Positions 1-6,551 of a DNA stretch of 10,940 nt are shown here, piece after piece (position 1 is the stretch's first letter; each line of letters begins with the position of its first letter). The position numbers were made by a program, and so were the translations under genes. This DNA is from an uncultured bacterium (lineage in GTDB: Bacteria; Bacillota; Clostridia; Lachnospirales; Lachnospiraceae), in contig CAJMON010000087.1 of NCBI GenBank assembly GCA_905214955.1, positions 1 through 10,940 of the forward strand. Direction: 5' to 3'. The notes beneath the pieces are model-generated. The model was not told the origin of the DNA. It was given only the letters and a program-made list of their open reading frames with translations, and made no database searches.

Positions 1-438
1 ACACGAGATCCTGATGTACGTTATTCCGCAGGGGAGAACGCTACAGCAGTTGCCAGATATACACTGGCCGTAGACAGAAGATTCCGCCGCGACGGTGAGA
101 ACAACGCAGACTTTATCGGATGCGTAGCCTTCGGCAAGAGTGCAGAGTTTGCTGAGAAGTATTTCCGTCAGGGCCTGAAGGTACTCGTTACCGGACGGAT
201 TCAGACAGGAAGCTACACAAACCGTGATGGACAGAAAGTGTATACGACAGACGTTGTTGTAGAAGATCAGGAATTCGCAGAGAGCAAAGCAGCATCCATG
301 GCGAATGGCGGTGACGGTTATCAGACCGGATACCAGCAGTCGCAGGCGCCTGCATCGAAGCCTGCACCCAGCGCGGCAGTAGGGGACGGATTCATGAATA
401 TTCCGGATGGTATTGAAGAAGAATTACCATTCAATTAA
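1..438 (+). CDS. ssb: Single-stranded DNA-binding protein SSB (5' end cut by window)
   Basis: Frame 1 is open from the first base to TAA at 436-438 and gives 145 residues. They begin TRDPDVRYSAGENATAVARY, the usual second beta-strand region of the SSB OB fold, so only about 9-10 N-terminal residues are missing. The OB fold covers roughly residues 1-90 (GRIQTGSYTNRDGQKVYTTD is the last conserved stretch). A Gly/Gln/Ala/Pro-rich disordered tail follows, ending in the acidic tip EEELPFN, which in this family docks partner proteins of replication and repair. The family binds single-stranded DNA as a tetramer at forks and repair sites. It is followed 33 bases later by rpsR with no terminator between them, matching the conserved rpsF-ssb-rpsR operon; rpsF would lie just left of the window. 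The first in-frame ATG-like start visible inside the window (around 238) is internal and not the true start. Confidence 0.96.
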   Translation, partial: TRDPDVRYSAGENATAVARYTLAVDRRFRRDGENNADFIGCVAFGKSAEFAEKYFRQGLKVLVTGRIQTGSYTNRDGQKVYTTDVVVEDQEFAESKAASMANGGDGYQTGYQQSQAPASKPAPSAAVGDGFMNIPDGIEEELPFN

Positions 439-471
439 ATGAACAATCATTCCAAAAGGAGGTTAGGTACT

Positions 472-735
472 ATGGCATTCAATAAAGCAGAGCGCGGCGA
501 TTCTCCCATGAAGAGAAGAGGCGGACGCAGAAGAAAAAAAGTTTGTGTATTCTGCGGTAAAGAGAACAATGAGATCGATTACAAGGATGTAAATAAATTA
601 AAGAGATACGTTTCCGAGAGAGGTAAGATCCTTCCCAGAAGAATCACCGGAAACTGTGCAAAACATCAGAGAGCCCTGACTGTTGCTATCAAGAGAGCAC
701 GTCATCTGGCTATGATGCCTTACGTAATGGACTAA
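472..735 (+). CDS. rpsR: 30S ribosomal protein S18, zinc-ribbon-like (C+) form
   Basis: The 87-residue product has a basic N-terminal patch (KRRGGRRRKK, residues 14-23) and the conserved S18 core KLKRYVSERGKILPRRITGN at about 42-61, ending in the helix that binds 16S rRNA near S6. An ATG at 439 in the same frame directly abuts the ssb stop but has no ribosome binding site. ATG 472 is preceded by AAAGGAGG at 455-462 and starts with the normal MAFNK, so I chose it. The protein keeps C25-x2-C28 and C62-x2-H65, a spacing that could hold one zinc ion; some bacterial S18 proteins keep these residues and others have lost them. It is the last gene of the ssb operon and is followed by a strong terminator. 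Confidence 0.97.
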   Translation: MAFNKAERGDSPMKRRGGRRRKKVCVFCGKENNEIDYKDVNKLKRYVSERGKILPRRITGNCAKHQRALTVAIKRARHLAMMPYVMD

Positions 736-762
736 TTCCAACACGTGTAGATGCGAAAAGAG

Positions 763-808
763 AGCCTTTGGATAGGAAGAGATTCCTTATCCAAGGGCTT
801 TTTTTTTG
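763..808 (+). terminator. Rho-independent terminator of the ssb-rpsR operon
   Basis: A long stem pairs AGCCTTTGGATAGGAA (763-778) with TTCCTTATCCAAGGGCT (783-799), with one bulge and one G-T pair. It is followed by about ten T residues (799-808). It lies 27 bases after the rpsR stop and closes the ribosomal operon. Confidence 0.93.
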
Positions 809-818
809 CAGAAAAATA

Positions 819-827
819 TGATATGAT
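819..827 (+). promoter_or_regulatory. Extended -10 promoter upstream of the secreted-protein gene
   Basis: TGATATGAT is a TG-N-TATGAT extended -10 box (hexamer 822-827). The place of a -35 box falls in the T run of the preceding terminator, so recognition would rest on the extended -10. Transcription would begin near 834 and give a leader of about 200 bases that contains three hairpins before the gene at 1039. A promoter nearer the gene cannot be excluded: TTGACC at 993-998 has no convincing -10 partner. Confidence 0.5.
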
Positions 828-835
828 GTGAGTAT

Positions 836-1009
836 CAAAAGATGCCTTACGGATTGTTCCGTACTTCGTACTTTCACAATCCTGTCCAATATTCGCATAT
901 CGTGAAGCTTACGCTCCACTTTTATGCTCATATCGGGCGGGCCATAAAGCCATAAAACCACTCCTGTGCAAGCACATCGTGGTTTCAGGCTTTTGACCCT
1001 GGCATCATA
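836..1009. repeat. Intergenic cluster of three hairpins, candidate dispersed repeat or structured leader
   Basis: This gene-free stretch has three consecutive inverted repeats. The first pairs GGATTGT (851-857) with ACAATCC (876-882) and has an inner GTAC/GTAC. The second pairs GCATA (895-899) with TATGC (923-927) and has an inner GTGAAGC/GCTCCAC stem (902-908 with 913-919). The third pairs AAACCAC (955-961) with GTGGTTT (979-985), inner GTG/CAC. The ends carry a short inverted repeat, GATGCC (841-846) and GGCATC (1001-1006). A minus-strand open frame crosses it but has no ribosome binding site and no recognisable protein. Multi-hairpin intergenic units of this kind are usually dispersed repeats or transcribed leaders. 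Which one applies here cannot be decided from one copy. Confidence 0.5.
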
Positions 1010-1038
1010 AATAAATTTCTATTACGGAGGGAAAACGT

Positions 1039-1809
1039 ATGAAGAAGTGTAAAAAGTTTTTATGCATGGCAGTCCTTGCACTGGCTATGACACTGCTGAT
1101 GGGTACCACCGCACTGGCAGCAACCAAGACCATCACCTTAAAAAGCGGAAAGGTCTACAATCAAACGGTACAGAAGTATGGGGACACCTATTACTACAAG
1201 ATTACCGTACCGAAAGCTGGATACCTGACGGTAAAAGGGTATGCTTACAGCAAGTACAAAGCCAACACAAACTACAGTATGCGGATGACGCTGTGCAATT
1301 CCAAGAAGAAACCGGTGGATTCCAGCTATGGTACAGGCTCCTCAGAAAACAGAGGCTACAAAGTTTACTACGGCGTGAAAAAAGGCACCTATTACCTGAA
1401 AGTGACAGATGGTGCTCCTTATAAACTTAGCTATTCTTTCAAAGCCGTAACAGAGAAGAGCGGTTCCAAGAAGTCAAAAGCAGTGGCGTTAAAGAAAAAC
1501 AAAGCAGCAGGCGGACTGCAGATTGCAGGAGAGAGCGCTTCGAAAGCAGACTGGTACAAGATCGTCCTGCCGAAGAAACAGAAAGTGACTCTTACCTACA
1601 GTACCAAAGCCAACAATACTATCTGGTTTAAGATCATTCCGGCTTCCAAGAACGTGTACTTAAGCGGTTCTCTGGGATACTGCATGTGGGATCAGACCAA
1701 GACCGTGACCACCAAAGATAAACTGCCTGCAGGCACTTACTACGTGCAGGTCTACAAATACAAAGGGGATGACTGGATGTCCGGTTATTATACCCTGAAA
1801 TGGAAGTAA
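1039..1809 (+). CDS. Secreted protein with two tandem PPC-like beta-sandwich domains
   Basis: The 256-residue product starts at an ATG 8 bases after GGAGG (1026-1030). It opens with a clear signal peptide: KKCKK, a hydrophobic core at about 7-21, and cleavage after ALA27 or A28. The mature part is rich in Lys and Tyr and appears to be an internal duplication. GDTYYYKITVPKAGYLTV (49-66) matches ADWYKIVLPKKQKVTL (170-185), and GVKKGTYYLKV (112-122) matches LPAGTYYVQV (229-238). This pattern, a Tyr/Lys strand followed by a closing G-T-Y-Y-h-x-V strand, is what bacterial pre-peptidase C-terminal (PPC) type domains show; the family name is my inference. The domains (about 38-136 and 150-255) are joined by a Lys/Ser linker. 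There is no catalytic domain, lipobox, LPxTG or transmembrane anchor, so it is probably released or held by charge on the wall. Function unknown; carbohydrate or wall binding is only a guess. Confidence 0.85.
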   Translation: MKKCKKFLCMAVLALAMTLLMGTTALAATKTITLKSGKVYNQTVQKYGDTYYYKITVPKAGYLTVKGYAYSKYKANTNYSMRMTLCNSKKKPVDSSYGTGSSENRGYKVYYGVKKGTYYLKVTDGAPYKLSYSFKAVTEKSGSKKSKAVALKKNKAAGGLQIAGESASKADWYKIVLPKKQKVTLTYSTKANNTIWFKIIPASKNVYLSGSLGYCMWDQTKTVTTKDKLPAGTYYVQVYKYKGDDWMSGYYTLKWK

Positions 1810-1842
1810 AATCCGGAGGTCAGAGACCTGCCTCCAGATTTT
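1808..1842. terminator. Shared hairpin between convergent genes, probable bidirectional terminator
   Basis: AAAATC (1808-1813) pairs with GATTTT (1837-1842). Inside it, after one mismatch, GGAGG (1815-1819) pairs with CCTCC (1831-1835). The T tracts on both sides are only four bases long, so efficiency may be modest. The stem begins inside the stop codon of the secreted-protein gene and covers the last codons of the convergent marR-type gene. Confidence 0.6.
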
Positions 1843-2254
1843 CACACACCTGAATGAGCCCCTGGCAAAGAACAGCCAGTTCCTCATCTGAAAAGTTCTG
1901 ACAGAAGAGTGCATCAGCATCTGAAAAGATCTGATGCACTTTTTTTGCGGTTTCCAGGCCTTCTGGGGTCAGGCAGACCAGCCAGGAACGGCGGCAGGCA
2001 GGATTGGTTTCACGGGTTACAAGACCGGATTCCGTCATCCGGTCCAGAACACGGGAAAGGGTGGTGGTGTCCATAAAGCAGCTGTCGGCCAGCTCTTTCT
2101 GAGTCACGTGCTGTTTTTTTAACAGGCTGTTTAAGATTCTGGGCTGTCCCTGTCCAAGAGGCAGTCCAAGAGCCCGGAATTTCGGTCCGATCAGACTTTT
2201 TCTGGCGTGTTCCAGGCGGAAGACAAGTTCACGGAGGTCACTTTTTTCTATCAT
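1820..2254 (-). CDS. MarR-family transcriptional regulator
   Basis: The 144-residue product has the MarR winged-helix layout: N-terminal dimer helix (about 5-30), helix-turn-helix QKELADSCFMDTTTLSRVLD (52-71), wing with RETNPACRRSWLVCLTPEG (81-99), and C-terminal dimer helices. The usual D-x-R-R at the wing reads A-C-R-R here. Six cysteines (59, 87, 94, 118, 130, 137) are notable for a cytoplasmic regulator of this size, but redox sensing is not shown. AAAGGA at 2266-2271 precedes the ATG. It starts 38 bases after the second ABC gene and I see no own promoter, so it is probably the last gene of the exporter operon and its autoregulated repressor. The likely target is the palindrome at 5909-5922. 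MarR proteins release DNA on binding a small ligand; the ligand is unknown. Confidence 0.92.
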   Translation of the reverse strand: MIEKSDLRELVFRLEHARKSLIGPKFRALGLPLGQGQPRILNSLLKKQHVTQKELADSCFMDTTTLSRVLDRMTESGLVTRETNPACRRSWLVCLTPEGLETAKKVHQIFSDADALFCQNFSDEELAVLCQGLIQVCENLEAGL

Positions 2255-2292
2255 ATCGAAAAGAATCCTTTCTGTAGAAAGTCATACAGGGG

Positions 2293-4152
2293 TTACTGCA
2301 GTTCATACTGGCCAGTATACAGCTGGTAATACCGTTTTTTCAGATTCAGCAGCTCTTCATGGCTGCCCCGCTCCAGAACCGTTCCCTGTTCCAGAACGAG
2401 GATGGCTTTCGCGCCTCGGACAGTGGAAAGACGGTGGGCGATGACAAAGGTGGTGCGCCCTTCCATGAGAGAATCCATGCCTTTTTGGATTAGTTTTTCT
2501 GTGCGGGTGTCAATGGAGCTGGTAGCTTCATCCAGGATCAGCACCGGAGGCCTGGAAATGGCGGCTCTGGCAATGGAGAGCAGCTGGCGCTGTCCCTGGG
2601 AAAGGCTGGCGCCATCGTTGTCCAACATGGTGTCATAGCCTTTTGGCAGACGCCGGATAAAAGAATCGGCGTTGGCAATGCGGGCGGCTTCCCGAATTTC
2701 CTCGTCTGTGGCATCCAGACGGCCATAGCGGATATTGTCGGCAATGGTGCCGGTAAACAAGTGAGTATCCTGAATGACCATGGAAAGAGAACGGCGCAGA
2801 TCATCTTTTTTGATCCGGGTCAGGTCAATGCCATCGTAGGTGATGCTTCCGGAATCCAGCTCATAAAACCAGTTGACCAGGTTGATAATGGTAGTTTTTC
2901 CGGCGCCGGTGGAGCCCACAAAGGCAATTTTCTGTCCGGGATGTGCGAACAGGCTGATGTCTTTCAAAATGGGACAGCCGGGCACATAGGAAAAATGCAC
3001 ATTGTGGAAACGGACATCTCCTTTTAAAAGGGTGTAAGAAGCATTTCCCGTGATTCCAGGCATTTTCCAGGCAAGAGGATCAGAAAGATCACTGCTTTCT
3101 GTCAAAGCGCCGGTGCTGTCTGCTTTGACGTGGCACAGGGTTACATCACCATCGTCCACTTCCGGTTCCTGCTCCATGACTTCAAAAATCCGTTCAGCAC
3201 CGGAGAGGGCTGCCAGAAGAAAATTGATCTGCTGGGTAAACTGGTTCATGGGCATGGCGCTCTGACGCACATAGATTAGATAGGAAGCCAGGGTGCCAAG
3301 GTCGGTAAGCCCTGCTAGGGCGAACAGTCCGCCCACACAGGCAGAAACAGCATAATTAAAATAAGAAAGAGAAACAATCACCGGAATGTTCATGGCAGAA
3401 TGGGAAAGTGCCTTGGTGGAGGAAACCCGCAGGGCTTCATTGCGTCTGCAGAACTCCTGAAAATCGGCAGCTTCATGGTTGAAGACTTTTTCCACCTTCT
3501 GTCCTGCCATCATTTCTTCCACAAATCCGTTGATCTCGCCTAAATATTTTTGCTGTTCATCAAAATACCGGCGGCTGCGTTTTCCGTTCCAGCGGATGAA
3601 AAGCATCATCATGGAAAGGAAAAAGATGACGATGACAGACAGGCGCAGATCCAGAAGAAACAGCATGATCAGCGTACCGGTGACGGTGACAAAACTCTGG
3701 ATTAACAGGGTGAAGCTGTTGTTTAAAGCTTCTGAAATCGTGTCCACATCGTTGGTAAAACGGCTCATCAGTTCCCCGTGGGTGTGGGCATCAAAAAAGG
3801 AAAGAGGAAGCTTCTGCGTTTTTTCAAAGAGGTCGTTTCGGATTTCGCTGACCACCTGCTGGGAAACATGAACCATCAGCTGGTTATAGCCAAAGCAGGA
3901 AAGGGCACCTGCAGCGTACAAAACCGCCATGCCTGCAATGACTTTTACAAGACCGGAAAGATTTCCTGGCAGAATATAGGTATTGATGACAGGCTTTACC
4001 AGATAGGTGCCCAGGATACTGGCACCGGCGCTGATGAGAACCAGCACAGCCACCAAAGCCAGCTGCAGTTTGTGCCGCCCAAGGTAGGACAGCATCTGCA
4101 GGAGAGTTTTTTTCGTGTTTTTCGGACGTTTGTGTCCAAAATAACGTGCCAT
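2293..4152 (-). CDS. ABC exporter half, catalytic NBD with degenerate signature motif
   Basis: The 619-residue half-transporter has an N-terminal type IV exporter membrane domain with six expected helices (first at about 30-58, others near 75-95, 145-185, 255-315) and a C-terminal ATPase domain from about 375. Walker A is GSTGAGKTT (413-421), the Q-loop glutamine is Q461, Walker B is VLILDE with catalytic E542, and the switch histidine is H573. The signature reads LSQGQ (517-521) instead of LSGGQ. A linker of about 40 residues (335-372) between the two domains is longer than usual. The start ATG overlaps the stop of the upstream ABC gene by one base (TAATG), with GGAAGGAG at 4163-4170, so translation is coupled. 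It is predicted to form a membrane heterodimer with the product of 4152-5879 that exports drugs, lipids or peptides. It contributes the active Walker A/B half of the canonical ATP site. Confidence 0.95.
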   Translation of the reverse strand: MARYFGHKRPKNTKKTLLQMLSYLGRHKLQLALVAVLVLISAGASILGTYLVKPVINTYILPGNLSGLVKVIAGMAVLYAAGALSCFGYNQLMVHVSQQVVSEIRNDLFEKTQKLPLSFFDAHTHGELMSRFTNDVDTISEALNNSFTLLIQSFVTVTGTLIMLFLLDLRLSVIVIFFLSMMMLFIRWNGKRSRRYFDEQQKYLGEINGFVEEMMAGQKVEKVFNHEAADFQEFCRRNEALRVSSTKALSHSAMNIPVIVSLSYFNYAVSACVGGLFALAGLTDLGTLASYLIYVRQSAMPMNQFTQQINFLLAALSGAERIFEVMEQEPEVDDGDVTLCHVKADSTGALTESSDLSDPLAWKMPGITGNASYTLLKGDVRFHNVHFSYVPGCPILKDISLFAHPGQKIAFVGSTGAGKTTIINLVNWFYELDSGSITYDGIDLTRIKKDDLRRSLSMVIQDTHLFTGTIADNIRYGRLDATDEEIREAARIANADSFIRRLPKGYDTMLDNDGASLSQGQRQLLSIARAAISRPPVLILDEATSSIDTRTEKLIQKGMDSLMEGRTTFVIAHRLSTVRGAKAILVLEQGTVLERGSHEELLNLKKRYYQLYTGQYELQ

Positions 4153-5879
4153 TACAGATCCGCTCCTTCCATTTGAGATTCGTAAATTTCCCGGTAGATC
4201 GAGCTGGATGCCAGGAGTTCTTCGTGGGTGCCGCAGGCGTTTAACCGTCCGTCGTCCAGAATCAGAATCTGATCTGCATGAAGAACAGAAGAAATCCGCT
4301 GGGCAATGACAATTTTGGTGGTGCCGGGAAGGGCGTTTGCCAGGCCGGAACGGATTTTTCCTTCGGTTGCGGTGTCTACGGCGCTGGTGGAATCATCCAG
4401 GATGAGGATTTTCGGCTTCTTTAAAATCGCTCTGGCAATGCACAGACGTTGCTTCTGGCCTCCGGAAACATTGACGCCGCCCTGTCCAAGATCCGTGTCA
4501 AAGCCGTGGTCTAGGCGGTGAATGAATTCATCCACGCAGGCAATGCGGCAGGCTTCCTGAATTTCTTCATCGGTGGCGTGTTCATTTCCCCAGCGGAGAT
4601 TTTCTTTGACAGTTCCGGAAAACAGGGTATTTTTCTGGAGAACCATGGCGATGGCATCCCGCAGATGGGAAAGGGAATAGTCCTGCACCGGATGCCCGTC
4701 AATGAAAATGCTTCCTTCAGAAGATTCATAGAGTCTTGGAATCAGCTGCACCAGCGTACTTTTGGCAGCACCAGTCTGTCCGATGATCCCCACGGTCTGT
4801 CCTGGAAGAATGTGGAAAGAAATGTCTGTCAGCACATTTTCTTTGGCATCTTTCTGGTATTTAAAGGACACGTGGGAGAAACGGACGTCGCCTTGAGCGA
4901 TGGAAAGGCGGCTGTCTGCCGTATCTGGAATGTCAATTTCTTCCTCCATCACATCCATGATCCGGTGGGAAGAGGCCAGGGCACGGGTGAGAAGCAGAAA
5001 AACATTGGAAATCATCATCAGGGAGTTGAGCACCTGAAGCACATAGCTTAAAAATCCAGTGAGTTCGCCCACCTGCATGGAACCGGCCATCACAAAGTTT
5101 CCGCCGAACCAGAGAATGCACAAAATGGTGGTGTACATCACCATCTGCATGGCAGGCATGTTTAACGAAGCCAGGCGGAATGCAGTTTCTGAAGTGTGGC
5201 GGAGGTTTTCATTGACTTCCTGAAATTTTTCAATTTCATAATCGCCGCGGACATAGGATTTGACCACCCGGATGGCTGTCAGATTTTCCTGAATCATTCG
5301 GTTTAAGCGGTCAATGGCTCCCTGGAGATGCGTATACAGAGGACGCACATGGCTGATAATCAGAAACAGCAGAATGCCAAGACAGGGTGCAGCCACCAGA
5401 AAGACCAGGGCAAGTCTGGCATTTAACAAAAAGGAGATAATGATGGAAGTGGCCATCATCACGGGAGCGCGGCAGGCAGGACGCAGACCGGTTGAGAGGG
5501 CGTTCTGGATGGTATTCACATCGCTGGTCAGCCTGGTAACCAGAGAGGATGTGCTGAAATGATCGGTGTTGGAAAAGGAAAAGCTCTGGATTTTTTGAAA
5601 TTCCCTGCGCCGGATTTCAGCGCCGAAGCCCTGGCCTGCAGCAGCAGAAAAATGGGCGCTTCCCACACCGAGAGCCATGGCAGCCAAAGCGCACAGAATC
5701 ATCTGGGCACCTTTGAGAAAAATGTAATGACGGTCCTGTGAGGCAACGCCCACGTCAATGATATCTGCCATAATCATGGGAATGATAAGTTCCAGGACAA
5801 CTTCTGTCATAATGCAGGCAATGGCAGCAAAAAGCGTGCGCCGCCAGGGCTTTAAACAGGAGCGGAAAAAATCTTTCAA
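4152..5879 (-). CDS. ABC exporter half with degenerate catalytic residues (TTG start)
   Basis: This is the first gene of the operon, 575 residues from the chosen start. The numbers below count from the longer reading that begins at TTG 5921. It has a type IV exporter membrane domain (helices near 30-58, 70-92, 150-190, 255-310) and an ATPase domain from about 343. Walker A is GQTGAAKST (381-389, with Ala for the last Gly), Q-loop Q429, and an intact signature VSGGQ (485-489). The catalytic glutamate is replaced by D510 (LILDD) and the switch histidine by Q541 (IAQRIS). The upstream ATG 5915 and TTG 5921 lie at the predicted transcription start and have no ribosome binding site. TTG 5879 has AAAGAGGTGG (5885-5894) just before it and gives MKDFFRSCLKPW, a typical N-terminus, so I prefer it. 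The altered residues mark it as the non-hydrolysing half of a heterodimer of the BmrCD/LmrCD/TM287-288 kind. Substrate unknown. Confidence 0.93.
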   Translation of the reverse strand: MKDFFRSCLKPWRRTLFAAIACIMTEVVLELIIPMIMADIIDVGVASQDRHYIFLKGAQMILCALAAMALGVGSAHFSAAAGQGFGAEIRRREFQKIQSFSFSNTDHFSTSSLVTRLTSDVNTIQNALSTGLRPACRAPVMMATSIIISFLLNARLALVFLVAAPCLGILLFLIISHVRPLYTHLQGAIDRLNRMIQENLTAIRVVKSYVRGDYEIEKFQEVNENLRHTSETAFRLASLNMPAMQMVMYTTILCILWFGGNFVMAGSMQVGELTGFLSYVLQVLNSLMMISNVFLLLTRALASSHRIMDVMEEEIDIPDTADSRLSIAQGDVRFSHVSFKYQKDAKENVLTDISFHILPGQTVGIIGQTGAAKSTLVQLIPRLYESSEGSIFIDGHPVQDYSLSHLRDAIAMVLQKNTLFSGTVKENLRWGNEHATDEEIQEACRIACVDEFIHRLDHGFDTDLGQGGVNVSGGQKQRLCIARAILKKPKILILDDSTSAVDTATEGKIRSGLANALPGTTKIVIAQRISSVLHADQILILDDGRLNACGTHEELLASSSIYREIYESQMEGADL

Positions 5880-5908
5880 CGGTTCCACCTCTTTCGTGAA
5901 AAATGATT

Positions 5909-5922
5909 GTTGCATCTGCAAC
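5909..5922. promoter_or_regulatory. Putative MarR operator palindrome
   Basis: GTTGCATCTGCAAC is a perfect 6-bp inverted repeat with a 2-bp centre. It sits one base downstream of the -10 box and covers the expected start point, where a bound repressor would block RNA polymerase. TTGCA/TGCAA half-sites are common in MarR-family operators. The regulator encoded at the end of the same operon is the obvious candidate ligand; this pairing is inferred. Confidence 0.7.
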
Positions 5923-5923
5923 T

Positions 5924-5952
5924 ATTGTAGAAGCAAGAATACAAAGTGTCAA
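5924..5952 (-). promoter_or_regulatory. Sigma-A promoter of the ABC exporter-marR operon
   Basis: Read on the minus strand, TTGACA (5947-5952) is followed by exactly 17 bases and TACAAT (5924-5929), a near-consensus sigma-A promoter. Transcription should start around 5915-5918, inside the adjoining palindrome. The ABC gene start at 5879 then has a leader of about 37 bases. Confidence 0.85.
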
Positions 5953-5987
5953 GAAGAAAATGGAAATTTCCAGGAATCAGGAGATGG

Positions 5988-6016
5988 CTGACAAAGCGGC
6001 CAAGATGTGATATGAT
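5988..6016 (+). promoter_or_regulatory. Sigma-A promoter of the GNAT gene
   Basis: CTGACA (5988-5993), a 17-base spacer and TATGAT (6011-6016) with TG at 6008-6009 form a promoter with an extended -10. The start near 6023 leaves a leader of about 37 bases. It diverges from the ABC operon promoter, with the two -35 boxes about 35 bases apart, so a repressor at 5909-5922 would not cover it. Confidence 0.8.
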
Positions 6017-6059
6017 AGTGCAGGCAGAAGGAATGAGCCAAAGAACAGGAGAACGTGAA

Positions 6060-6551
6060 ATGAAGATTCGAAGAGCTTTGATGGAAGAGCTGGACGAGAT
6101 TATGGAAATTTACGATCATGCAAAGCAGGTGATGCGCGCCAGCGGAAATAAAGACCAGTGGACAGATGGCTATCCGCCAAGAGAACTGGTAAGCGGAGAT
6201 ATCGCAGATGGAATGGAATACGTGCTTGAAAAAGACAGCCAGATTCTGGCGGTGTTCTTTCTGAAACAGGGAGAAGATCCTACCTATAAAAAGATTTACG
6301 AGGGAGCCTGGCTAAATGATAGGCCTTATGCAGTGATGCACAGAGTAGCTTCTTCAGGAAAAGAAAAAGGTGCGGCAAAGGTCTGCTTTGACTGGGTATT
6401 TGAAAAATACGGAAACATCCGCATTGATACCCACGATGACAACCATATCATGCAGCATGTCCTGGAAAAAAATGGATTTTCCAAATGCGGCCGGATTTAT
6501 CTGGAAAATGGAGATCCCAGAATTGCCTATCAGAAATCCCAGGCGGCCTAG
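6060..6551 (+). CDS. GNAT-family N-acetyltransferase
   Basis: The 163-residue protein starts MKIRRALMEELDEIMEIYDH, the usual beta1-alpha1 opening of GNAT enzymes. The acetyl-CoA region is AVMHRVASSGKEKGAAKVCF (91-110), in which K101-x-x-G104-x-A106 stands for the R/Q-x-x-G-x-A loop. It is followed by IRIDTHDDN (120-128) and LEKNGFSKCGRIYL (135-148), the canonical motif B end. Such enzymes move acetyl from acetyl-CoA to an amine; the substrate is unknown. The frame stays open upstream to 5946, but ATG 6060 has AGGAG at 6047-6051 and lies after the predicted start site at about 6023, so it is preferred. The TAG stop uses the TA flank plus the first base of the MITE-like element that follows. 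Confidence 0.9.
   Translation: MKIRRALMEELDEIMEIYDHAKQVMRASGNKDQWTDGYPPRELVSGDIADGMEYVLEKDSQILAVFFLKQGEDPTYKKIYEGAWLNDRPYAVMHRVASSGKEKGAAKVCFDWVFEKYGNIRIDTHDDNHIMQHVLEKNGFSKCGRIYLENGDPRIAYQKSQAA

Noticed and set aside
710..961. Minus-strand open frame of 83 codons across the rpsR 3' end and hairpin cluster
   Set aside because: It overlaps rpsR and the terminator, lacks a ribosome binding site, and its product resembles nothing known; the region is better explained by hairpins.
993..1023. Second promoter TTGACC with TCTATT upstream of the secreted-protein gene
   Set aside because: The 19-bp spacing and weak -10 make it less convincing than the extended -10 at 819-827; it is not excluded.
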